A stretch of DNA of 64,000 nt, taken from NCBI GenBank assembly GCA_050618055.1, contig JBNLVK010000172.1, positions 16,727-80,726 of the forward strand. The letters are read 5' to 3'. The notes below the pieces were generated by a model. That model was given only the letters and a program-made list of their open reading frames with translations. It ran no database searches and had not been told where the DNA came from. Numbering within the stretch: position 1 is the first letter of the stretch; each line of letters starts with the position of its first letter. This DNA comes from CALDCK01 sp050618055 (GTDB lineage: Bacteria > Myxococcota_A > UBA9160 > SMWR01). Below are positions 54,606 to 62,581 of the stretch, in pieces. The position numbers and the translations under genes were made by a program.

Positions 54606-55841
54606 GTGAAGACGGGGTACGGCAGGGCGTTCGGGGCGATCGGGCTCTGGCTGTGCATCGCGGCCGCGCCCGGCTTCGCCGAGGACGAGCCCGACCTGGG
54701 AAAGCCCGAAGCCGCCTGCCAGGCGGGTAGCGGCGCGGCCTGCGCCTACGTCGGCCGCCTGCTGCTGGTCGGCGCCCGGGGCGAGGAGCGCGCGGCCGAG
54801 GGGCGGGCGCTCCTCGAACGCGGCTGCGAGCTCGAAGACGCGGACGCCTGCCTGCTCTTCGGCTCGGCGCTGCGCCAGGGTCTGGGCGGCCCCGCCGACG
54901 AGGCGGCAGGCGCGCGGGCCCACGAGAAGGGCTGCGACCTCGGCGCGGGGCTGGCGTGCACCCAGCTCGGTCTCGCCTTCATGCGCGGCAGCGTGGTGGA
55001 GCAGGACGACGCCCGTGCGCGCCAGCTCTTCGAGCGCGGCTGCGCGCTGGGCGACGCACAGGGGTGTCACAACCTGGGCGTCTACAGGCGCGACGGCCGA
55101 GGCGGGCCGGTCGACACCGACGGCGCCCTCGCCGCCTTCCGGACCGGCTGCGACCTGGGCGACCTGACCCCCTGCGCCGACGTCGGCGCCAGCCTGGCGC
55201 GGGGCCGGCTCGGCCCCGAGCACGCAGCAGAGGGCCGCACGCTGCTGGCGCGCTCCTGCGACGGCGGCTTCGCCCGCGCCTGCAACGACCTGGCCGTCGC
55301 CTTCCGCCAGGGCGACGGCGGCCCCGCCGACCTGGAGGAGAACCTGCGCCTGCACGAGCGCGCCTGCGAGCTGGACTACGCGCCGAGCTGCACCCAGGCC
55401 GGCAACGCCTACCTGCAAGGGAAGGTGGTGGAGAAGGACCCGGCCCGCGCGACGGCCTTCTACGAGAAGGCCTGCCAGGGCGAGGACGAGACCGGCTGCC
55501 ACAACCTGGCGGTCGCGCAGCGCGGGAGCACCGGCGCGGTCACGACGAAGATCGGCTCGATGACGGTCGGCTCGCGCGGCCGCACCGCCACCTTCCGCGA
55601 CGTCGAGTCGAGCTGCGGGATGATCGCGATCACGGCGGCCTTCGGCGGCGCGGCGGCGGGCATTCGCGAGTGCCTGGACCGGGGCGGGAGCCGGCGCGTC
55701 AGCCTGGTCATCGAGGCGGGCCGGCTGGCGAGCGCCCGCGTCGAGCCCGACGACGAGGTGGGCGAGTGCATCGTGGATGCGATCGGCGGCGCTCCGCTCG
55801 GAAACTTCACCTGCACGCTCGACGCCACGGTGTCGCGCTAG
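54606..55841 (+). CDS. Exported Sel1-like repeat protein, Cys-rich, with shared C-terminal domain
   Basis: A 411-residue protein with a signal peptide (cleavage near G-F-A-E). Residues about 35-305 are Sel1-like repeats of about 36 residues, each with a Cys pair (for example RGCELEDADACLLFGSALRQG), as in Helicobacter Hcp proteins, so each repeat is probably disulphide-stapled. Residues about 320-411 form a separate domain (SSCGMIAITAAF, IRECLDRGG, GRLASARVEPDDEVGECIVDAI, FTCTLDATVS). The same domain ends the next gene's protein and is distantly like the TonB-type C-terminal domain of AgmX/PglI. Likely a periplasmic binding scaffold. Confidence 0.82.
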   Translation: MKTGYGRAFGAIGLWLCIAAAPGFAEDEPDLGKPEAACQAGSGAACAYVGRLLLVGARGEERAAEGRALLERGCELEDADACLLFGSALRQGLGGPADEAAGARAHEKGCDLGAGLACTQLGLAFMRGSVVEQDDARARQLFERGCALGDAQGCHNLGVYRRDGRGGPVDTDGALAAFRTGCDLGDLTPCADVGASLARGRLGPEHAAEGRTLLARSCDGGFARACNDLAVAFRQGDGGPADLEENLRLHERACELDYAPSCTQAGNAYLQGKVVEKDPARATAFYEKACQGEDETGCHNLAVAQRGSTGAVTTKIGSMTVGSRGRTATFRDVESSCGMIAITAAFGGAAAGIRECLDRGGSRRVSLVIEAGRLASARVEPDDEVGECIVDAIGGAPLGNFTCTLDATVSR

Positions 55842-55861
55842 CGGATATCAGGGAGAGTGAG

Positions 55862-56950
55862 ATGAGATCGATGTGCTGGCTCGTGCGGGTCGTCTGCAGC
55901 CTGGGGCTCGCGTTCGCGGCGGTCGCGGCGAGCGCAGAGGAAGGTGTTCCCGCGGTGGAGTACCCCACCCTTCCCGACCGCGCCGCGTCCGCGGCGGAGC
56001 TGGTGCCCGAGGGCTGGGTCGTCGAGGAGGAGATCGCGGGCGACCTGAACGCCGACGGCTCCGACGACGTGACGCTCGTGCTGCGCATGAACGACCCGAA
56101 GAACGTCGTCGAGAACGAGGACCTGGGCGCGGACCGCCTCGACACGAACCCGCGCATGCTGGTGGTCGCCTTTGCCGACCCGGAGGCGGAGGGCCTGGCG
56201 CTCGCGCTGGCCGACCACACCCTCATTCCGCGTCACACCGACCCTGTGATGGAGGACCCCTTCGGCGGCGTGGAGGTGTCGCGCGGGTCGCTGCGCGTGC
56301 TGGTGGGCCTGTGGATGAGCGCCGGCGGCTGGAGCACCACGAACACGAAGCTCACCTTCCGCCACCAGGACGGCTGCTTCCGCCTGATTGGCTACGACGG
56401 CACCGAGATGCAGCGCAACACGGGCAGGCTCTCGCAGGTGAGCGTCAACTACCTGACCCGTAAGGCCCAGCGCAAGTGGGGCTACAGCGACGAAGCGATG
56501 AACGAGACCTGGGAGGAGGTGCCGGAGGCGAAGCTCCCCTGCCTGGAAGAGGTGGGCGACGCGCTGGAGTTCACGCCGGGCCTGGCGCCGCGGTCGGAGC
56601 GCGCGGAGGAGATGCTCGAGGCGGCGGCGAAGAAGGAGCCCGAGTGGTCGACGCGGGTCGCGGAGATGAAGCTCGGCTCGGGCGCGGAGTCAGTGACCCT
56701 GAAGGGGGTCCGGGCGACGTGCGGGGAAGACCCGCTGCGCGAAGCGCTGGCGACGACGGCAGCAGAGCTATCCGCCTGCCTCTCGGAAGGAAAGACGGCC
56801 CACGTGACCGCGGCCTTCGCGGACGGCCGGGTCGCGACGCGGGTGGAGCCGGAGGATGAGGCGAGCTACTGCGTGGTCGAGGCGATGGACCGGGCGCATT
56901 TCGATGATCTCCAGTGCGTGTTCGATGCGAGGGTATCGGTAGGGCCCTGA
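55862..56950 (+). CDS. Exported protein of unknown function with Ca-loop and shared C-terminal domain
   Basis: A 362-residue protein with a signal peptide (cleavage near A-S-A-E) and the ribosome site GGGAGAG before the ATG. Near residue 60 the segment GDLNADGSDDVTLVLR is a D-x-N-x-D-G-x-D-D calcium loop of the FG-GAP/VCBS type; the next 170 residues are beta-rich. The last 85 residues (RATCGEDPLREA, AELSACLSEGK, GRVATRVEPEDEASYCVVEAM, LQCVFDARVS) clearly repeat the C-terminal domain of the gene upstream. The two were probably made by domain sharing and may work together. Confidence 0.75.
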   Translation: MRSMCWLVRVVCSLGLAFAAVAASAEEGVPAVEYPTLPDRAASAAELVPEGWVVEEEIAGDLNADGSDDVTLVLRMNDPKNVVENEDLGADRLDTNPRMLVVAFADPEAEGLALALADHTLIPRHTDPVMEDPFGGVEVSRGSLRVLVGLWMSAGGWSTTNTKLTFRHQDGCFRLIGYDGTEMQRNTGRLSQVSVNYLTRKAQRKWGYSDEAMNETWEEVPEAKLPCLEEVGDALEFTPGLAPRSERAEEMLEAAAKKEPEWSTRVAEMKLGSGAESVTLKGVRATCGEDPLREALATTAAELSACLSEGKTAHVTAAFADGRVATRVEPEDEASYCVVEAMDRAHFDDLQCVFDARVSVGP

Positions 56951-57085
56951 ATCCAGGCTCCGGCCAAGCCCTGCTTGCGCCGACAAGCGATGGATCCTGC
57001 CCGACACCATGCAGTTTCTGGCATGCTGTACCTCTTCATCGAGGCCATCTCTCGTCGATCGGCCCACAGCAAGAGGTCCTGCCCC

Positions 57086-57547
57086 ATGACGTCTCGGTTT
57101 GGCTCCGTGGCTCTCGCGCTCATCTCAGGCATCGCACTAGGAATCGTCGGATACGCAGCCTACCGCGGCGACCTGCGCTGGACGCCCCCGGCGGAGGCCG
57201 AGCTGGCGGCCCGGGAAGCCCAGCCCGAGGTCGCTGCGGCGCCGCCGAAGCAGGCGGCACCCGCCAAGCCGAGCCCGCTACCCAAGCTCCCCGTCTCGCT
57301 CAACCACTACGAGAACCGCCGGGGGCGAGGCTATATCGTCCAGATCCACAACCAGTCGCAGAAGCATCTGGCCGTCCTCATCGAGCTCGAGAACCCGACG
57401 CTCGAGCAGGAGCAGAACGCGGCCGTTCAGCTCGCCCCGGGCGAGATCCGCGAGATCGGAGAGGCTCAGGGCTGGACCTTCGTCTCCGGGGAGACGATCC
57501 GCGTAAGGCAGAAGGGCTACCAGACCGCTTCGCTGACGATTCCGTAG
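57086..57547 (+). CDS. Small membrane-anchored protein of unknown function
   Basis: A 153-residue protein from ATG 57086 with AAGAGG nine bases upstream. It has an N-terminal membrane helix (about 7-25: VALALISGIALGIVGYA), a Pro/Ala/Lys linker (to about 70), and a beta-sheet-like globular part with HNQSQKHLAVLIELENPT and PGEIREIGEAQGWTFVSGE. Earlier in-frame starts would put charged residues before the helix and are less likely. It lies 11 bases before the NucS-like gene and could be its operon leader, but it has no nuclease feature. The 135 bases before it hold no clear promoter. Confidence 0.6.
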   Translation: MTSRFGSVALALISGIALGIVGYAAYRGDLRWTPPAEAELAAREAQPEVAAAPPKQAAPAKPSPLPKLPVSLNHYENRRGRGYIVQIHNQSQKHLAVLIELENPTLEQEQNAAVQLAPGEIREIGEAQGWTFVSGETIRVRQKGYQTASLTIP

Positions 57548-57557
57548 GAAACGAACG

Positions 57558-58640
57558 ATGCCCCTCTTCGAACTCGGAAAGGACGACCTCACCGAGATCG
57601 CGCCCACGACCTTCGTAGCCGAGCAGATCTACGAGCGCGACGATCTCCAGCGAATCCTGCGTGACCGCTTCGACGCGGTCGATCCCGACGTCCTGATCGT
57701 GGCCGAGGAGTTCGGTGCCTGGCAGGACAGCTCGCGCCGCATCGACCTCCTTGGGGTAGACCGCGGCGGAACGCTCGTCGTCGTGGAGCTCAAGCGAACG
57801 CGGGACGGCTCGCACATGGAACTCCAGGCGCTGCGCTACGCGGCGATGATCTCGAATCTGGATGCGTCAGATATCGCCGAGGCCTACGAGGGCTACCTCC
57901 GCGGAAAGGGGGACTCCGAGACGGATGCCCAGGACGAGCTGTGCACGTTCCTCGGATCGGAATCCATCGACGAGATCGAGATCAGCGACCGGCCGCGCAT
58001 CATCCTGATCTCGCAGGGATTCGGAACGGAGCTTACGACCGCGGTGCTGTGGCTCAACGAAGGCGGGCTCGACATCCGCTGTGTGGAGGCCCTTCCCTAC
58101 CGCGTGCACGATCACCTGCTCCTGGACGTACGCCAGGTCATTCCGCTTCCGGAGGCCGCGGACTACCAGGTGCACAAGCAGAAGAAGAGCGAGCGGGCGC
58201 GGTCGATCCGCCAGCAGAGCAAGGACTATACGAAGTTCGACTTCGAGGCCGACGGCAAGAGGGAGACCCGGCTGCCCAAGAGGCGCTTGATCCGCGCCAT
58301 CGTCCTGCACCTCTGCTCCAAGGGAGTGACGCCCAGGGAGATCCAGGAGGCGATCAGCTGGAGGAACCGGGTCTTCGCCGTCCTGGACGGCGAACTCAAC
58401 CAGGCTGCCTTCGAACGCACCCGCGACGAGCAACGGCGCCGAGGCGGGAGGCAGGCCGACTCTCGCCGCTTCTTCACCGAAGACGACGAGCTGATCCACC
58501 ACGCCGGCAAGACCTATGCACTCACGGCGATGTGGGGAATCAACACGCCCCGTGCGGCGGAGGATCTGCGCGCAGCGTTTCCGGAGCATCCGTTCGAGTA
58601 CGCGCCTAGCGCTGGAACGGAAGCGGATGAAGGCGACTGA
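57558..58640 (+). CDS. NucS-like PD-(D/E)XK nuclease-family protein
   Basis: A 360-residue protein. The nuclease core is in the first 130 residues: Asp63 (RRIDLLGVD), then Glu77 and Lys79 in TLVVVELKR, giving a full PD-(D/E)XK triad; ELQALRYAAMIS follows, as in the NucS/DUF91 group. Residues about 225-300 form a basic helical domain (RRLIRAIVLHLCSKGVTPREIQEAI) that could bind DNA. The C-terminus is acidic. It heads the nuclease-rich region that continues with the DUF429-MazG and DUF2075 genes. Base use is clearly less GC-rich than genes before 56 kb, which suggests transfer. True NucS (mismatch repair) is shorter and typical of actinobacteria, so this is a relative. Confidence 0.78.
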   Translation: MPLFELGKDDLTEIAPTTFVAEQIYERDDLQRILRDRFDAVDPDVLIVAEEFGAWQDSSRRIDLLGVDRGGTLVVVELKRTRDGSHMELQALRYAAMISNLDASDIAEAYEGYLRGKGDSETDAQDELCTFLGSESIDEIEISDRPRIILISQGFGTELTTAVLWLNEGGLDIRCVEALPYRVHDHLLLDVRQVIPLPEAADYQVHKQKKSERARSIRQQSKDYTKFDFEADGKRETRLPKRRLIRAIVLHLCSKGVTPREIQEAISWRNRVFAVLDGELNQAAFERTRDEQRRRGGRQADSRRFFTEDDELIHHAGKTYALTAMWGINTPRAAEDLRAAFPEHPFEYAPSAGTEADEGD

Positions 58641-58669
58641 CCCGCCAAGAGTTGAGCGATATCCCCTCC

Positions 58670-60052
58670 ATGCCGGAATCTGCGATCGTGGTCCATGCCG
58701 ACTGGGGCACACATCCCCGGAAACGCTGGATGGCGCGTGCCGACCGGATCGGCTCGGGGCGATTCCGCTGCTCTGCCTCGCAACCGGTCGGGAACGCCGA
58801 CCGCCTGATACCCGACCTCCTGGATCAGGCGCCCTCGACCGGAGGGGTCGTCGTCGGCTTCGACTTTCCCATCGGCCTTCCAGAGAAGTACGCAGCTATC
58901 GCTCAGGTCGGTGACTTCAAGGCCTTCCTGGAAAAGGCCGGCTCGGGGGAGTGGAGCGATTTCTTCAGGGCTGCCGAACACCCCAGCCAGATCGGGCTTG
59001 GACGGCCCTTCTATCCGCAAAGACCTGGGGGAACCCGGCAGTCCCAGCTCGTCGATGCGCTTGGCCTGGCCGACTTCGACGACCTGCGTCGCCGGTGCGA
59101 GAAGGCGCGTCCGGGCCGCGGGGCCGCGTGCCCGCTTTTCTGGACACTCGGAGGCCAGCAGGTGGGCAAGGCAGCCATCTCCGGCTGGCGCGATGTGATC
59201 CAGCCTGCGATCCGGCGTCTCGGTTCCGCGATCTCCTTGTGGCCGTTCGATGGACCCCTTGCGGAGCTGATCGCACGCCAGGGGGTCGTCCTTGGGGAGA
59301 CCTACCCCGCGGAGTTCTACGGTCACCTTGGCGTCGAGTTCCCGCGTCCCCAAGCAGGTGGACGCTCGGGCAAGCGGGTGCAGGCCGACCGGGCGGCGAA
59401 CGCCCGCGCCCTGCTCGACTGGGCCGCCCGAGCCGCCGTCGAGATCTCGGCCGACCTGGAGGGGGAGATCCGGGACGGTTTCGGAGACGGGTCGGACGGC
59501 GAGGATCGCTTCGACGCGGTCGTCGGGCTCTTCGGGATGCTGAACGTCCTGCTCGGATTCCGGCCGTCGGGCGAGCCGGGTGAACCCGCCGTCGCGAACG
59601 TGGAGGGATGGATCCTGGGGCAGCTCGAGTCACCCGGATCGGGTCCCACCTCCCCGGCTCCGATCGCTGTAGAATCGCCTCCGGTTCACCCCATGGGCAA
59701 CGACCTGGACCGGATCATGGCGACGCTCAGGGCGTTCGCGCGGGAACGGGATTGGGAGCGCTTCCACTCCCCGAAGAACCTGGCGATGGCGCTCTCGGTC
59801 GAAGCCGCAGAGCTTCTCGAGCACTTCCAGTGGATCACGGAAGCCGAATCGCGCGAGCTGGGCCTCGACGAGCGTGCCCAGGTCGCCGAGGAGATTGCGG
59901 ACGTCCAGATCTACCTGATGACCCTGGCGGACAAGCTCGGGATCGATCTGGTCGCGTCCGTCGATTCGAAGATCGAGAAGAACCGGGCCCACTACCCGGC
60001 GGGGGAGGTCCGCGGCAGCGCCGTCCGGCCGCCGAGAAGCCTCGACGAATGA
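58670..60052 (+). CDS. DUF429-like (RNase H fold) and MazG nucleotide pyrophosphohydrolase fusion
   Basis: A 460-residue protein from ATG 58670 (TTG 58652 is possible). Residues 1 to about 330 look like DUF429: Asp11 in VHADWGTHPRKRW and Asp65 in VVGFDFPIGLP are candidate RNase H-fold acids, with GETYPAEFYG and DRFDAVVGLFGML later. A Pro/Ser linker leads to residues 342-460, a MazG-like pyrophosphohydrolase: MALSVEAAELLEHFQW and EEIADVQIYLMTLADKLG give the E-x-x-E and E-x-x-D metal ligands. The MazG part could also start alone at ATG 59693, where TAGAAT lies 17 bases upstream. It overlaps the helicase gene as ATGA. Confidence 0.7.
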   Translation: MPESAIVVHADWGTHPRKRWMARADRIGSGRFRCSASQPVGNADRLIPDLLDQAPSTGGVVVGFDFPIGLPEKYAAIAQVGDFKAFLEKAGSGEWSDFFRAAEHPSQIGLGRPFYPQRPGGTRQSQLVDALGLADFDDLRRRCEKARPGRGAACPLFWTLGGQQVGKAAISGWRDVIQPAIRRLGSAISLWPFDGPLAELIARQGVVLGETYPAEFYGHLGVEFPRPQAGGRSGKRVQADRAANARALLDWAARAAVEISADLEGEIRDGFGDGSDGEDRFDAVVGLFGMLNVLLGFRPSGEPGEPAVANVEGWILGQLESPGSGPTSPAPIAVESPPVHPMGNDLDRIMATLRAFARERDWERFHSPKNLAMALSVEAAELLEHFQWITEAESRELGLDERAQVAEEIADVQIYLMTLADKLGIDLVASVDSKIEKNRAHYPAGEVRGSAVRPPRSLDE

Positions 60053-62436
60053 TCGTCTACTCCGAGCCCAAGAGCCGCTTCCAGGCCGACGTCGCGGCGA
60101 ACCGGGTCTCGAACCGGATCTCCAAGCTGCTACGGGAGAAGGTCGGCCAGAGGGTCGGAGCGAGCGAAGAGCGGTCCTGGCAGAACTCGCTGCTCTACAT
60201 GAGAAACGTCCTGGACGACGACGACATCCCGGACGATGCCCAGGTCAGCCTGGAGTACAAGATCCCGCTCACCTCGATGCGGATCGACGTGATCGTTTCC
60301 GGCCAGGATGCCGAGCGGCGCGATACGGCCGTCATCGTAGAGCTGAAGCAATGGGAGATCGTCGAGAAGACGTCGAAGGACGCCATCGTCTCGACGTTCC
60401 TCGGGGGAGGGAAACGCGAGACCAACCACCCTTCCTACCAGGCCTGGAACTATGCCGCGCTGCTCAGGGACTTCAGCGAGACCGTCCAGACCGAGGACAT
60501 CGACCTGCGCCCGTGTGCCTATCTCCACAACTGCACGACACCTGACACGGTCCTCGATCCGTTCTACGCCAAGCACCTGGAGCGAGCCCCCGCCTTCCTG
60601 CGGAGCGACGCCGAGCGCCTTCAGGAATTCATCAAGCGCTACGTCAAGCACGGGGACGAGCGCGACCTGATCTTCCGCATCGATCGAGGGAGGATCCGGC
60701 CCTCCAAGGCGCTAGCGGACGTGCTCGTCTCGATGCTGGAAGGCAACGAGGAGTTCCGGCTGATCGACGAGCAGAAGCTGGTCTTCGAGACGGCTCTGTC
60801 CCTGGTGGACGAGGGGAAGGCAGATCGCAAGCGTGTGCTCATCGTCGAGGGAGGCCCAGGGACCGGGAAGTCGGTGGTCGCCATCCAGCTCCTGGTCGAA
60901 CTCACGGCCCGCGGGCTCCTCACCCAGTACGTCTCGCGCAACGCCGCGCCACGCGACGTCTACCAGGCCAAGCTCTCCGGCACTTTCACCAGGACGAGGA
61001 TCAGCAACCTCTTCCGCGGCTCCGGGGCCTTCATGGACGTCGAGAGCGACACCTTCGATGCGTTGATCGTGGACGAGGCACACCGGCTGAACGAGAAGAG
61101 CGGGTTCTACGGAAACCTCGGCTCGAACCAGGTCATGGAGCTCATCGACGCGGCTCGGACCACGGTGTTCTTCATCGACGAAGATCAGCGCGTCACGATC
61201 AAGGACATCGGAACGAAGAAGCAGATTCGTGAGTGGGCCGAGGAGCTGGGAGCGGAGGTCACGGAGCTCGAGCTGGCCTCACAGTTCCGGTGCAACGGCT
61301 CCGACGGCTACCTCGGATGGATCGATCACGCCCTCCAGATCCGGGAGACCGCGAACACCGATCTGGGAGGTCTGGACTACGAGTTCCGGGTCTGCGATTC
61401 GCCTTCGGAGCTGCGCGATCTCGTTTTGGAGCGGAATCAAGACACGAACAAGGCGCGCCTGGTCGCAGGCTACTGCTGGGACTGGAAGAGCAAGAAGGAC
61501 CCTTCCGCCTTCGACATCGAGTTCCCTGGGACCGACTTCCGCATGCGCTGGAACCTGGACACCGACGGCAACCTCTGGATCATGATGCCCGAATCGGTGA
61601 ACGAGGTGGGCTGCATCCACACCTGCCAGGGCCTGGAGCTCGACTACGTGGGTGTCATCATCGGCGACGACCTCGTGGTCCGCGACGGAGAGGTGGTGAC
61701 CGACGCATCGCAGCGGGCTCGGCGCGACAAGTCGGTGCACGGACTGAAGAAGCTTGCCAGGCAGGACGCGGCCGAGGCTGAGCGAGTCGCGGACCGGGTC
61801 ATCAAGAACACCTATCGAACCCTCATGACACGCGGGCAGAAGGGGTGCTTCGTCTACTGCACGGACCCCGAGACGCTCGAGTACTTCCGCGCCTTCGCCT
61901 CCGGGGCCACGACGACGGTCCCGGAGCCCAAGGACCGGTACGACGGCCTGCACCTGGAGCTGGTCGACACCTCTGAGGTCGAGCCCTACGTGAACGCCGT
62001 GCCAGTGGTGGATTTCCGAATCGCCGCAGGCGGCTTCTCGGACCTACAGGCAGTCACCGAGACCGATTGGGTCCGCCTCCCCGACGACTTCGCGGTGCGA
62101 GAAGGGATGTTCGTGGCCCAGGTGGTGGGCGAGTCCATGAACCGCCGGATCCCGAACGGGGCCTGGTGCCTCTTCCGCAGCGACCCCGGCGGCACGCGGA
62201 ACGGCAAGGTCGTGGTCGTCCAGCACCGCGACATCCAGGACGCGGACCTGGGCGGGCAACTCACGGTCAAGCGCTACGAGAGCACACGTATCGAGCTGGA
62301 CGATGGGAGCTGGAGACACGAACGCATCGTCCTGACGCCGGAGTCGAGTATCGAGGGCTATAGGGAGATCGTGTTCGAAGAGGAGGCCGCCGTTGATCTC
62401 GAGGTCATCGGCGTGCTCGTCGCGGTACTGGACTGA
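60049..62436 (+). CDS. PD-(D/E)XK / DUF2075 helicase / S24 peptidase fusion
   Basis: A 795-residue three-part protein. Residues 1-160 carry a PD-(D/E)XK-type core (Asp80 in RIDVIV, Glu98 and Lys100 in VIVELKQW). The DUF2075/Schlafen-like helicase part has Walker A GGPGTGKS (268-275), DEAH (342-345), FFIDEDQR, ASQFRC and a late HTCQGLELDYVGVIIG plus TLMTRGQKGCFVYC. The C-terminal 145 residues are an S24/LexA-like peptidase with Ser696 in VVGESMN and Lys741 in LTVKRY, a complete dyad. Such helicases are common in defence islands. The S24 unit suggests self-cleavage or damage-dependent release. The ATG overlaps the upstream stop. Confidence 0.88.
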   Translation: MIVYSEPKSRFQADVAANRVSNRISKLLREKVGQRVGASEERSWQNSLLYMRNVLDDDDIPDDAQVSLEYKIPLTSMRIDVIVSGQDAERRDTAVIVELKQWEIVEKTSKDAIVSTFLGGGKRETNHPSYQAWNYAALLRDFSETVQTEDIDLRPCAYLHNCTTPDTVLDPFYAKHLERAPAFLRSDAERLQEFIKRYVKHGDERDLIFRIDRGRIRPSKALADVLVSMLEGNEEFRLIDEQKLVFETALSLVDEGKADRKRVLIVEGGPGTGKSVVAIQLLVELTARGLLTQYVSRNAAPRDVYQAKLSGTFTRTRISNLFRGSGAFMDVESDTFDALIVDEAHRLNEKSGFYGNLGSNQVMELIDAARTTVFFIDEDQRVTIKDIGTKKQIREWAEELGAEVTELELASQFRCNGSDGYLGWIDHALQIRETANTDLGGLDYEFRVCDSPSELRDLVLERNQDTNKARLVAGYCWDWKSKKDPSAFDIEFPGTDFRMRWNLDTDGNLWIMMPESVNEVGCIHTCQGLELDYVGVIIGDDLVVRDGEVVTDASQRARRDKSVHGLKKLARQDAAEAERVADRVIKNTYRTLMTRGQKGCFVYCTDPETLEYFRAFASGATTTVPEPKDRYDGLHLELVDTSEVEPYVNAVPVVDFRIAAGGFSDLQAVTETDWVRLPDDFAVREGMFVAQVVGESMNRRIPNGAWCLFRSDPGGTRNGKVVVVQHRDIQDADLGGQLTVKRYESTRIELDDGSWRHERIVLTPESSIEGYREIVFEEEAAVDLEVIGVLVAVLD

Positions 62437-62569
62437 CGCATGCCTCGCCGCCGGGGAAGGTTGAATAGGCCAAGACGCTATTAAGCTTTCGGCCGTGATC
62501 TTTTAATTTGGACCGTCGGATTCCCCAGGGACGACTCCTCGGGGGATCGGACCGAGCACCACCCATTGA

Positions 62570-62575
62570 TAGGAT
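62570..62575 (+). promoter_or_regulatory. Leaderless-type -10 hexamer for the HNH gene
   Basis: TAGGAT, six bases before the ATG at 62582. The 145-base gap before it is the most A/T-rich spot in the area (GCTATTAAGCTTTC, CTTTTAATTTGG) and includes an imperfect dyad, GATTCCCC and GGGGGATC. Confidence 0.35.
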
Positions 62576-62581
62576 CGCCCC

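Noticed and set aside
56951..57557. A mobile-element boundary before the nuclease-rich region
   Set aside because: Composition changes here, but I found no integrase, transposase, tRNA or direct repeat to mark an insertion.
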